This document shows, piece after piece, positions 6,423-13,134 of a DNA stretch of 14,497 nt. Position numbers and translations under genes: made by a program. Position 1 is the first letter of the stretch. The number at the start of each line of letters is the position of its first letter. A model generated the notes under the pieces. The model had not been told where the DNA came from. It did not search any database and saw only the letters and a list, made by a program, of their open reading frames with translations. Source of the DNA: JAUPVO01 sp043736875 (GTDB taxonomy: Bacteria > Patescibacteriota > Minisyncoccia > Phycocordibacterales > UBA5272); NCBI GenBank assembly GCA_043736875.1, contig JAYTBU010000021.1, positions 1-14,497 of the forward strand. The letters run 5' to 3'.

Positions 6423-7127
6423 ATGAAAAAAAATATTTTATTTATAACCTTGCTCTTAGTTGTAGCTATTTCCTGTTCTTCGTTTTTTTATAAAAATACA
6501 AGAGAAACAAAAGATTACAATATAAAAATAAATAAAAACACCCCCCCCATTACTACAGAGAGTGATAATAGTAATGAAATAATTCTTGGCTGGTCTCTAC
6601 AAGACAAATCAAGCTATACAAAACTATCAGAAAATGGAAAAGATATTATAAAAAAGTACCAAGAGAAGGTTTTGGAAAGGTATGGTATTTCAGATATACC
6701 TTTAGAATCTTGCTATATAAAATATAATAATAAAGGAGTAGCATTCGTTGGATGCCCTACTGGGAAAATCGGATTCTTTTTTAATCTTTTTGATATAAAT
6801 AAAAACGATTTGATTGGAGAGATTATTGGCATCAACTCGTCAGCAGAATCTAAAGATTATATTGTTTTTGGTTGCTTAGATCAAGATAAAAAAAGGGAGG
6901 CAATTTGTTACTATAAAGCAGGAGAGCGTAAGATAAATACTGTATCTGAAGCTTCTCTAGAATTTAAGAAAGACCATGAATCATATGTTGGAGATATTGG
7001 TCCTGGTGGTGAGAGCTATGATTTAAAAATTTCAAGGAATATTCTTACTGCAGGAGTGTATGATAAAAGAACAAGCAATAACGGTCTCTATAAAAAACTT
7101 AGAGAAGTTGAGTTCGTGCTACCTTAG
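6423..7127 (+). CDS. Putative surface lipoprotein or anchored protein, REV-tail paralog 3, with C8 tract
   Basis: Unrecognised, 234 residues. The N-terminus (MKK, hydrophobic 5-17, then AIS-Cys18-SS) resembles a lipoprotein signal, though the lipobox is imperfect. Shared elements with the protein at 7154 include a conserved VFGCL/VFPCL segment, CYYKA followed by KIN, an ESYV/ETYV element, and the C-terminal LREVEFVLP. Codons 40-42 contain a run of eight C (6541-6548), exceptional in this AT-rich DNA. Loss of one C leads to a stop after about a dozen codons and gain of one to a stop after about eight, so slippage would switch the protein off. The start is set by a -10 ending 7 nt upstream. Function unknown. 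Confidence 0.87.
   Translation: MKKNILFITLLLVVAISCSSFFYKNTRETKDYNIKINKNTPPITTESDNSNEIILGWSLQDKSSYTKLSENGKDIIKKYQEKVLERYGISDIPLESCYIKYNNKGVAFVGCPTGKIGFFFNLFDINKNDLIGEIIGINSSAESKDYIVFGCLDQDKKREAICYYKAGERKINTVSEASLEFKKDHESYVGDIGPGGESYDLKISRNILTAGVYDKRTSNNGLYKKLREVEFVLP
6541..6548. repeat. C8 homopolymer tract inside a surface-protein gene
   Basis: Eight consecutive C in codons 40-42 of the gene starting at 6423, soon after its signal region. Both off-frames reach stops quickly: TAA in the -1 case, TGA in the +1 case. Poly-C or poly-G tracts near the 5' ends of surface-protein genes are a known substrate for slipped-strand phase variation; that it acts here is inference. Confidence 0.6.
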
Positions 7128-7168
7128 TTTTTTATCTGTGCTATAATGTAAAGATGAAAAAAATAATA
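7098..7168 (+). repeat. Conserved module edge, copy B
   Basis: Second copy of the edge repeat at 5024-5094. The spacer part is identical. A third, partial copy (tag and stop only) is at 7829-7858, identical over AGA through TAG (27 nt). Confidence 0.8.
7139..7147 (+). promoter_or_regulatory. Extended -10 promoter, leaderless, module B second gene
   Basis: TG-C-TATAAT with the hexamer ending 7 nt before the ATG at 7154. The spacer 7128-7153 is identical to 5054-5079. Confidence 0.75.
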
Positions 7169-7858
7169 CTTACTATTACTGCTTCAACCCTCATGCTATT
7201 ATTTACATCCTCCTTTTTCACTAACTTTACAAGAAAAGGCAAAACAGAAACTTTAAGAGCTGGTGAAGCAGAGACTAAAATTAATCAGTCTAAACTAATG
7301 AATTTTAATAATACATATGAAAACTATTCTAGGCAAGAAAAAAAATATTATGATCTTTTTATAGAGAACAACAAAGAAAAAATACCATTTAATTATTTTA
7401 TAAGTTCTTATCCAGAGGGCGCCTATAAAGATTTCTTGAGACTTATTTATGCAGATGAAAATGTTATTCTTGTCTTTATTTCAAACGAAAAAAGAGGTGG
7501 TAATTTGTATTTATATGATACGAAAAACAACAAAGAGATAGGAAATAATCAAGATTTTGGAATCATAAATATCCCTTTAATACATTCTAAGTACGCAGTA
7601 TTTCCTTGCTTGACTCCTTTAAAAGAAGAATCTTTTTGTTATTATAAGGCTTCAGATTTAAAAATAAATCTTGTAGAAAATTCAACCCTAAAAGACACGC
7701 AAGAGACTTATGTGTTAGCTAGTGGATTTGATGGAGAAGTAAACCAACTCTCCCTAGACGAAAAAACTAACACTTTAAAAATCTCTGTCTTTAAAAATGA
7801 AAATAAAGAAGACATGTCAAATACAAAGTTGAGAGAAGTTGAGTTCGTGCTACCTTAG
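7154..7858 (+). CDS. N-terminally anchored exported protein, REV-tail paralog 4
   Basis: Unrecognised, 234 residues. Hydrophobic segment about 4-24 with no lipobox, then a soluble region. It is the clearest relative of the 6423 protein in its second half: KYAVFPC, CYYKASDLKIN, the ETYVLASGFDGE region, TLKISVFKNENK, and the C-terminal LREVEFVLP. Its relation to the 3168 protein is seen in the KYAVF and FYKAGE/YYKAS elements. The final 30 nt (7829-7858) match 7098-7127 at all but two bases of the first Leu codon, including third codon positions. Downstream DNA has no further module promoter, so the array ends here. The predicted mRNA is leaderless. Confidence 0.87.
   Translation: MKKIILTITASTLMLLFTSSFFTNFTRKGKTETLRAGEAETKINQSKLMNFNNTYENYSRQEKKYYDLFIENNKEKIPFNYFISSYPEGAYKDFLRLIYADENVILVFISNEKRGGNLYLYDTKNNKEIGNNQDFGIINIPLIHSKYAVFPCLTPLKEESFCYYKASDLKINLVENSTLKDTQETYVLASGFDGEVNQLSLDEKTNTLKISVFKNENKEDMSNTKLREVEFVLP
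7829..7858 (+). repeat. Conserved C-terminal tag, copy C (no following gene)
   Basis: Encodes LREVEFVLP plus TAG with the same codons as 7098-7127 except the first Leu codon. The sequence after the stop is unrelated to the spacer in the other copies, so this is the array end. Confidence 0.8.
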
Positions 7859-7938
7859 GATATTTTGGATACGATTGTGGTATAGAGTTTTTATTATCAA
7901 CATAAAATAGCTTTTATTAAATAAAAAAGTTATAGTTG

Positions 7939-7947
7939 TGCTATAAT
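7939..7947 (+). promoter_or_regulatory. Extended -10 promoter of the membrane protein / beta-CASP operon
   Basis: TG-C-TATAAT; predicted start about 7954, giving a leader of about 13 nt before the ATG at 7967. The 108 nt between the array end (7858) and this gene hold nothing else I can support. Confidence 0.65.
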
Positions 7948-7966
7948 ATAGTTATAAAATAATACC

Positions 7967-8341
7967 ATGCGTAAAATATTAGTTACACTATTTGCAATAC
8001 TCTCAACTTTTTTAATTTCAAATTTTCTTTTTGAAAAGATTAATTTGTATTATGAATTATGGTGGCTGGACATACCGATGCATATTTTTGGAGGGTTTTT
8101 ATTTGCTTTGTTATTTATTTATTTTTCTATTTACAAAAAATCTAGTTCAAAATATTTAAGTATAAATTATAAAAATATATTATTATTTGTTTTGTTTATT
8201 GGTGTGATCTGGGAGGTGTACGAATATCTGCATGATATTATGAGAGATCAAGTGTGGAGAGGGTGGACAGATACGATAAAAGATTTGTGCAATGATATGT
8301 TTGGAGCAAGTATTGCTTATATTATAAAAAGAAAGAAATAA
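7967..8341 (+). CDS. Small multi-pass membrane protein (DUF2238/VanZ-like)
   Basis: A 124-residue protein with about three to four hydrophobic segments. The pattern DIPMHIFGGF (a His in the second helix), WEVYEYLHD in the third, and WTDTIKDLCNDMFGASIAY at the start of the last helix recalls small integral membrane families such as DUF2238/YjdF or VanZ-like proteins, where conserved His, Glu, Asp and Asn sit inside the membrane region. The family assignment is from memory of the motif layout and is tentative; the biochemical role is unknown. It is followed after 2 nt by the beta-CASP gene, so the two form an operon, though no functional link is evident. Confidence 0.75.
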   Translation: MRKILVTLFAILSTFLISNFLFEKINLYYELWWLDIPMHIFGGFLFALLFIYFSIYKKSSSKYLSINYKNILLFVLFIGVIWEVYEYLHDIMRDQVWRGWTDTIKDLCNDMFGASIAYIIKRKK

Positions 8342-8343
8342 AT

Positions 8344-9726
8344 ATGAAAAAATTAAAAATCACATTTGCAGGAGGAGCAGTAACACCAACAGGGTCTAAT
8401 TTTATATTAGAATATGCAGGTAAAAAACTCATGGTTGATTGTGGCCTGTACCAAGGGTCTCGCACAGCATCTTTTGAAAATAGGGAAGATTTTAAATACG
8501 ATCCAGCAAGTATAGATGCGCTTTTTGTGACTCATGGACATCTTGATCATGTGGGGCGTATACCAAAGCTGGTACGTGATGGATTTTCTGGTCCAATATA
8601 TAGTACGCCGCCAACCAGAGATATAGGAGAATTAATAATGTTAGACAGTATGGGTATACTTGAAAAAGAAGGGTTGCGAGATGGAGTGCCTGTTTTTTAC
8701 GAAGAGAAAGATGTTATAAAAACTATGCATAATTGGCATACGCAGCATTATCATGAAATACTTCCAGTACAAACAGATGAGGGTATTATAAAGGTAAGGT
8801 TTTTAGATTCTGGACATATCATGGGGGCGAGTATGATAGAATTTGAAATAGAAGGAAAGAAAATTATATTTACTGGGGACTTGGGCAACACACCGTCACC
8901 GCTACTTCGTGACACCGAGAGTATAAAAGGTGCAAATTACCTTATCATGGAAAGTGTTTATGGTGACAGAAATCATGAGAAATTAGAAGAGAGATCTATA
9001 ATGCTTAAAAATATTATAGTTAAAACTATTAAAAGAGGTGGCACACTCATGATACCAGCTTTTTCTATAGAGAGGACACAGGAAATGTTGTACGCCATAA
9101 ATGAAATGGTGGAAAAAGGTTTGATACCAAAAACAAAAATATATTTAGATAGCCCACTAGGAATAAAAGTTACCAGAGTGTACAAGATGTATGAAAAAGA
9201 TTATATGAACAAAGAAGTTAATACTCTTATAGATCACGGTGACGATATCTTTTCTTTTCCGGGACTTGTGATGACAGAAGATAGAGAAGAAAGTATGAAA
9301 ATAAATAGTGATAGCGGCGCAAAAGTTATAATCGCAGGTAGCGGCATGAGTAACGGTGGACGTATAGTTCACCATGAGGCTCGTTACTTGCCTGATCCAC
9401 GTGCCACACTACTGCTTGTTGGTTATCAGGCGCTAGGCACTATGGGACGGATGCTGCAAGAAGGTCATAAAAAAGTTTTTATAAATGGTCACGAGGTAAA
9501 TGTAAAATGTGAGATAGAAATGATTGGAGGATTTTCTGCGCACAAAGATAGTGACAACCTGGTAAAATTTGTAGATGACGCGCATGAGACACTACAAAAA
9601 GTGTTTGTGGTTTTAGGTGAGCCAAAAAGTGCTATGCATTTATCACAAAAAATACATGAGTATTATAATTTGGATGTAAAAATACCGACTCTTGGTGAGA
9701 GTGTGGAGATAGACCTTGCAAAGTAA
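8344..9726 (+). CDS. Metallo-beta-lactamase / beta-CASP RNase-type protein, motif C His replaced
   Basis: A 460-residue member of the CPSF73/Ysh1-like metallo-beta-lactamase RNA-processing family, expected to act as an endo- or 5' exoribonuclease in the cytoplasm. Landmarks: Asp32 (MVDCGLYQG), motif 2 HGHLDH (64-69), motif 3 His158 (DSGHIMGA), motif 4 Asp179 (FTGDLGN), beta-CASP motif A Glu203 (ESVYG), the SGMSNGGR...HHEARYL segment (333-349), VGYQALGTMGR, and motif B His400 (GGFSAHKD). Motif C is normally VHGE, whose His binds the second zinc. Here it reads VLGE with Leu424 encoded by TTA, which a single base error cannot explain. His432 nearby might compensate. It is the second gene of an operon; a GC-stem terminator follows 4 nt after the stop. 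A weak purine-rich AAGAAAGAA precedes the start. Confidence 0.92.
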   Translation: MKKLKITFAGGAVTPTGSNFILEYAGKKLMVDCGLYQGSRTASFENREDFKYDPASIDALFVTHGHLDHVGRIPKLVRDGFSGPIYSTPPTRDIGELIMLDSMGILEKEGLRDGVPVFYEEKDVIKTMHNWHTQHYHEILPVQTDEGIIKVRFLDSGHIMGASMIEFEIEGKKIIFTGDLGNTPSPLLRDTESIKGANYLIMESVYGDRNHEKLEERSIMLKNIIVKTIKRGGTLMIPAFSIERTQEMLYAINEMVEKGLIPKTKIYLDSPLGIKVTRVYKMYEKDYMNKEVNTLIDHGDDIFSFPGLVMTEDREESMKINSDSGAKVIIAGSGMSNGGRIVHHEARYLPDPRATLLLVGYQALGTMGRMLQEGHKKVFINGHEVNVKCEIEMIGGFSAHKDSDNLVKFVDDAHETLQKVFVVLGEPKSAMHLSQKIHEYYNLDVKIPTLGESVEIDLAK

Positions 9727-9730
9727 AAAA

Positions 9731-9775
9731 TGTGACAAAAATAGCCGCGCCTTCGGCGCGGCTATTTTTGTCACA
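9731..9775. terminator. Long GC-core intrinsic terminator
   Basis: A perfect 21-bp inverted repeat (9731-9751 with 9755-9775) around a TTC loop. The inner eight pairs are GCCGCGCC/GGCGCGGC and the outer part is A/T-rich (CTATTTTTG on the right). It terminates the beta-CASP operon and works symmetrically. It shares the GCCGCGC core with the hairpins at 1654 and at both window ends. Confidence 0.9.
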
Positions 9776-9790
9776 AAATAAAAGTATTTT

Positions 9791-9799
9791 TGTTATATA
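9791..9799 (+). promoter_or_regulatory. Extended -10-like promoter, leaderless or near-leaderless
   Basis: TG-T-TATATA ends 5 nt before the ATG at 9804. A TATAAT also ends directly against the ATG (9798-9803), but its start would fall inside the gene. The first is the better candidate; both imply essentially no leader. Confidence 0.45.
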
Positions 9800-9803
9800 T
9801 AAT

Positions 9804-10472
9804 ATGAAATCAAAAATAACATCTAAAATAATACTCAGCACACTTTTTGTTCTCAGTTTTTCTCACCTAGCTACTGCAGCAGAAAATCCTTGTCTAATAC
9901 TATCAAAAAACTTAAAATATGGTCAAGGTGTAAAGGGTGTAGACTTAAGAGTTATTAGGCTTTCTCAAGATTCTCCTGTGTCACAAGTTGTAAGTTTGCA
10001 AAACTTTTTAATAGAGAGTGGACATATGAAAGGTGTGGCGACAGGGTATTTTGGAGGTCAGACTTTGGCTGCAGTTAAAAAATATCAAAAAGCAAATAAT
10101 ATATCAGCAACAGGATTTGTTGGAGAAAAGACTAGAAAAATTATAAATGCAAGCTGCAATACCCGGGTAGCAATGTGTAGTTATGCAAATCCTCCAGTTG
10201 GCTGCAGTTATGTCCCAGGTCCAGATTACAACAGTGTCAGTAGCTGCGGTATGGTATTAAAATGTGACAGCACAAGCACTACAACAGATCTTTTAAAAGC
10301 TTGTCCGCAAGAAAAGGTAACAAATAAAATGCCAGTGATGTGTATAAAAGCTCCTTGCCCACCAGTAGATAATTCTTATTATATTTACAACAGAGTAAGA
10401 AAAGAAGTATCAGATTTTGATATAGAGTATGTTAAAAATAATTGTAGCGTGAAAGAGAGTGTCGTCTATTAA
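9804..10472 (+). CDS. Secreted Cys-rich peptidoglycan-binding domain protein
   Basis: 222 residues from the corrected start. Signal peptide MKSKITSKIILSTLFVLSF ending at a likely ATAA-type cleavage site near residue 26. A PG_binding_1 domain occupies about 58-115: VVSLQNFLIESGHM, ATGYFGGQTLAAVKKYQ, GFVGEKTRKIIN. This domain binds cell-wall peptide or glycan and commonly accompanies hydrolases, but no catalytic domain is visible here. The remainder is cysteine-rich (ten Cys in the protein, an even number), with CIKAPCPP at 180-187, suggesting disulfides outside the cell. A longer reading frame starting at 9732 runs through the terminator hairpin and upstream of the promoter; it is rejected because the signal peptide begins at 9804. 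It converges on thrS. Confidence 0.88.
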   Translation: MKSKITSKIILSTLFVLSFSHLATAAENPCLILSKNLKYGQGVKGVDLRVIRLSQDSPVSQVVSLQNFLIESGHMKGVATGYFGGQTLAAVKKYQKANNISATGFVGEKTRKIINASCNTRVAMCSYANPPVGCSYVPGPDYNSVSSCGMVLKCDSTSTTTDLLKACPQEKVTNKMPVMCIKAPCPPVDNSYYIYNRVRKEVSDFDIEYVKNNCSVKESVVY

Positions 10473-10491
10473 TTTATAATATAAATTATAA

Positions 10492-10527
10492 AAAATAAAA
10501 TCTTACAAATTTGTAAGATTTTATTTT
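10492..10527. terminator. Bidirectional AT-rich terminator between convergent genes
   Basis: A perfect 36-nt palindrome centred between 10509 and 10510, with A-runs on the left and T-runs on the right. It serves both the plus-strand gene ending at 10472 and thrS, whose stop codon begins at 10532 just outside it. Unlike other hairpins here it has almost no G or C, so it may be weaker. Confidence 0.75.
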
Positions 10528-10529
10528 AT

Positions 10530-12332
10530 TTAATCTACCTTCTTATTTTTTATCTCAGCTCCTAACTTACTAACAAGCTCTTCTATATTGATATTTACTT
10601 TTTCTCCAGATCTGCTTTCGAGAGTTATTGTGTTAGTGTTTTTCTCCTCATCTCCCACAACTATCCAATAATTATATTTCATATTTTTTGCATTACGGAC
10701 GCTCTTGCCCAGTCCATCTTTGCTGTCGCACAGCTCAACTCTTATTTTATTTTCTTTTAATTTATCAAAAATACTTTTTGCATACTGGTCATGCATATCA
10801 CGCACCGGTATAACACTTATCTGTACTGGAGATAGCCACAGTGGAAAGTTCCCAGCAGTGTGCTCAATGTACACAGACAGAAATCTTTCTAGTGAGCCGG
10901 CAACTGCGCAGTGTATCATTACTGGTTTATCACGCAGTCCAAGTTCATTAACGTATTCAAGGCCTAAATTAGCTGGCTGAACAAAGTCTAATTGTATAGT
11001 TCCAACTTGATGACGTCTTCCGATTGCGTCTTCCGCCATAAAGTCTATTTTTGGTCCATAAAAAGCAGCTTCACCAATCCCATCTACCCACACTCCAGTC
11101 GCGCGTTTTTCTAAAAGATTCTTTATTGCACCTTCAGACTTTGCCCATGTTTCGTCTGACCCTTTAAATTTTGCATCCCCGTCACGACGTGAGAATCTCG
11201 GAGTTAGTTTTGTAAATCCAAAAGTAGAATAAAAACTCTCAATTAGATTCCATATATTATTCATCTCAACTTCTAATTGGTTCTCTCTACAGAAAACATG
11301 AGCATCATCTTGAGTTATGGAGAGTACTCTTGACAGACCGTTAAGTTCGCCACTTTGCTCGTCACGATATACCATCGTTGTTTCTGAATATCTGATTGGC
11401 AATTCTTTGTATGATCTTAATTCTGATGCATATATCTGGGCATGATGAGGGCAATTCATAGGCTTGATGCACAACTCATGACCGTCACGAGTTTTTACCT
11501 TAAAGAGATCATCACCATACTTTTCATAATGTTGTGATTTTATATACAGATCAGGCTTTGTAAAGTGAGGTATGGTAACTTGGCCATAATTATATTCTGA
11601 TCTTAATTCTTGTACAAAGTTATCGATTTGCTTACGTAAAAATGTCCCGCGCGGTGTCCATAGTGGTAATCCAGGACCAACAAGATCAGAGAAAATAAAA
11701 AGCCCAAGTTCTTTTCCTAGTATTCTGTGATCTCTCTTTTTCGCCTCCTCCATTTGTTTTTCATAATTTTCCAACTCTTCTTTTATGTTAAAAGCTAGGC
11801 CGTATATACGAGTTAGTTGCTCACGTTTTTCATCACCACGCCAGTATGCACCGGCAAGTTTATTTAATTTAAAACTCTCACTATCTATGTCTCTAATATG
11901 ATCACAGTGACCGCCGCGGCAAAGGTCAGTAAAAGATTCTCCGTTAGGTGTGCCATCACCTTTTGTAAAGCTTATAGTGTATAGGGCTATCTCTTCACCT
12001 CTATTATTTATCTCTTCTACAAGTTCTAATTTGTATTTATTATCAGCAAATACCTCTTTTGCTTTTTCAAAAGTAACTACCTCATGAGTAAAAGATCCGC
12101 CATTACGCACCACTCTTTGCATGTCTTTGGTTATTTCTTTCAGGTCTTTATCTGTATTTGGTTTATTCTCTGCATTAAAATCTATATCATAATAAAAACC
12201 ATTATCTATAGCAGGGCCGAGAGTAAGTTTTAGATCTGGGTATTTTTTACCACATACATATGCTAGCACATGAGCTAGTGTATGACGTTTGTATTCTAGG
12301 TTTTTTTCTGGGGTTATTTCTAGTTTTGACAT
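10530..12332 (-). CDS. thrS: Threonyl-tRNA synthetase lacking the TGS domain
   Basis: Charges tRNA-Thr in the cytoplasm. 600 residues from the chosen start, against about 640 in E. coli; the N-terminal TGS domain is missing and the protein begins at the editing domain. Editing-site residues are present: His17 and His21 (HTLAH), Cys138 and His142 (LCRGGH). The class II core has the three zinc ligands Cys294 (MNCPHH), His345 (QDDAHVF) and His474 (IHCAVAGSLERF; the usual HRAI-type Arg is Cys here). The C-terminal anticodon-binding domain spans about 502-600 (VELCDSKDGLGKSVRNA, YWIVVGDEE). An upstream in-frame ATG at 12389 is rejected: it lies upstream of the -10 box at 12357-12362, and residues before MSKLEIT look non-native. 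The leader is about 18 nt without a Shine-Dalgarno. Confidence 0.96.
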   Translation of the reverse strand: MSKLEITPEKNLEYKRHTLAHVLAYVCGKKYPDLKLTLGPAIDNGFYYDIDFNAENKPNTDKDLKEITKDMQRVVRNGGSFTHEVVTFEKAKEVFADNKYKLELVEEINNRGEEIALYTISFTKGDGTPNGESFTDLCRGGHCDHIRDIDSESFKLNKLAGAYWRGDEKREQLTRIYGLAFNIKEELENYEKQMEEAKKRDHRILGKELGLFIFSDLVGPGLPLWTPRGTFLRKQIDNFVQELRSEYNYGQVTIPHFTKPDLYIKSQHYEKYGDDLFKVKTRDGHELCIKPMNCPHHAQIYASELRSYKELPIRYSETTMVYRDEQSGELNGLSRVLSITQDDAHVFCRENQLEVEMNNIWNLIESFYSTFGFTKLTPRFSRRDGDAKFKGSDETWAKSEGAIKNLLEKRATGVWVDGIGEAAFYGPKIDFMAEDAIGRRHQVGTIQLDFVQPANLGLEYVNELGLRDKPVMIHCAVAGSLERFLSVYIEHTAGNFPLWLSPVQISVIPVRDMHDQYAKSIFDKLKENKIRVELCDSKDGLGKSVRNAKNMKYNYWIVVGDEEKNTNTITLESRSGEKVNINIEELVSKLGAEIKNKKVD

Positions 12333-12356
12333 GTTTTTATATTCTTTATTCCTTTT

Positions 12357-12365
12357 ATTATACCA
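12357..12365 (-). promoter_or_regulatory. Extended -10 promoter of thrS
   Basis: Minus strand TG-G-TATAAT. The predicted start is about 12350, giving a leader of about 18 nt to the ATG at 12332. No T-box-like leader is possible in so short a transcript, so thrS is not controlled by tRNA-Thr antitermination here. Confidence 0.65.
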
Positions 12366-12425
12366 TAAAATCCAAGATAAGAAAATCAAGAAAAACTAAA
12401 AATACAACACAGTACGCAAAATAAA

Positions 12426-12454
12426 AACCCTTATACACAGAGTGTATAAGGGTT
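12426..12454 (-). terminator. Intrinsic terminator for the membrane protein gene
   Basis: A 13-bp perfect stem (12426-12438 with 12442-12454) with an AGA loop (plus-strand reading). On the minus strand it is followed by TTTTTATTTT, a good U-tract. It lies 5 nt past the stop of the gene at 12459 and separates it from thrS. Confidence 0.85.
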
Positions 12455-12458
12455 AATC

Positions 12459-12998
12459 TTAGGCCCCTTTTGGTGCAGGGGCTAAGCTACTAGACATTTT
12501 TTTAAGCTTCTCGAGCCAGGCTACTTTTTCTTCTTTACGCTTATTTTTTGGTGGGTCTTTTTTAAGAGTGAAGACGAGAGTGGATACAGAAAAAAATAAG
12601 AAAAATAAGAAAAATAAGAAATAAGAAATTAAATAAATGAATGTATCTAAATATAAATTCACAAAAGACATAAATAATATTATGAAAGTTATTAACAGTG
12701 TAATGTTTGTAAAAACTAGAAAAATATTCACACCTTGACCGCGGCTATAGTGGTCTTCTTTTCTAGATTTGTGATAAATCCACAAAATACTAAAGTTTAC
12801 GAGGTGAAAATAATCACCTCCATAGATTAGATAATTAAAAATAAGACTAGTTATGGCCAGGCTAAATGATATCATAAACATTTTTTTATGAGACCATTTT
12901 TTTTGATCACGCAAATAGTATCCCAGCTTTTGTATATACTCAGTTGTGATATTAAGAGGGAAAAATAAATAGGAAAAGAAAATATTAATGTATTTCAT
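12459..12998 (-). CDS. Multi-pass membrane protein, hypothetical (179 aa)
   Basis: Unrecognised. About four hydrophobic segments (residues roughly 4-17, 42-60, 92-113 and 116-143) and a charged C-terminal tail with KNKRKEEKVAWLEKLKK ending in APAPKGA. The last membrane helix is almost all Phe and Leu, encoded by a period-9 DNA repeat (12592-12625). A GAAAGG sequence on the minus strand lies 9 nt before the ATG, the only plausible Shine-Dalgarno-like site I see in the window. Its leader would be about 60 nt if the weak -10 at 13068-13073 is used. No function can be inferred. Confidence 0.75.
   Translation of the reverse strand: MKYINIFFSYLFFPLNITTEYIQKLGYYLRDQKKWSHKKMFMISFSLAITSLIFNYLIYGGDYFHLVNFSILWIYHKSRKEDHYSRGQGVNIFLVFTNITLLITFIILFMSFVNLYLDTFIYLISYFLFFLFFLFFSVSTLVFTLKKDPPKNKRKEEKVAWLEKLKKMSSSLAPAPKGA
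12592..12625. repeat. Period-9 low-complexity repeat in the membrane protein gene
   Basis: AAAAATAAG occurs three times in tandem (12592-12618), followed by a shortened unit. The period is a multiple of three, so copy changes keep frame and only lengthen or shorten the FLF-rich helix. Confidence 0.7.
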
Positions 12999-13067
12999 TT
13001 AAAAATACCTTTCTGAAATAAATTGTTAAAACAAAGAACATGAGCGCTTGTGGGCACTGTGGTTAAA

Positions 13068-13076
13068 ATAATAACA
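13068..13076 (-). promoter_or_regulatory. Weak extended -10 candidate for the membrane protein gene
   Basis: Minus strand TG-T-TATTAT (one mismatch). The predicted start near 13061 would leave a leader of about 62 nt, longer than for other genes here. The leader shows no clear stable hairpin. Confidence 0.35.
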
Positions 13077-13118
13077 TTTTGATTTGCAAAAGTCAAATAT
13101 AATTAAAAGTTAAACGTG

Positions 13119-13127
13119 TGTTATAAT
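13119..13127 (+). promoter_or_regulatory. Extended -10 promoter, leaderless spacing (8 nt)
   Basis: TG-T-TATAAT; the hexamer ends 8 nt before the ATG at 13135, consistent with a leaderless or one-base-leader mRNA. Confidence 0.65.
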
Positions 13128-13134
13128 TTGTAAT

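Noticed and set aside
3144..7858. CRISPR array or integron-like cassette array reading of the repeats
   Set aside because: The repeats are promoter and coding edges of protein genes, not short direct repeats with unique spacers, and no attC-like hairpins or integrase are present.
7859..7930. AT-rich imperfect inverted repeat (AGCTTTTATT with AATAAAAAAGT)
   Set aside because: Too many mismatches and expected by chance in A/T-rich DNA; not called as a terminator.
9732..9803. Upstream start of the peptidoglycan-binding gene
   Set aside because: This stretch reads through the terminator hairpin and the promoter; a clear signal peptide starts at 9804.
10705..10980. Plus-strand open frame of 91 codons inside thrS
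   Set aside because: Ser/Leu-rich shadow of the conserved synthetase core and anticodon-binding domain.
12333..12389. Upstream ATG of thrS
   Set aside because: It is upstream of the extended -10 at 12357-12365 and adds residues unlike the ThrRS N-terminus.
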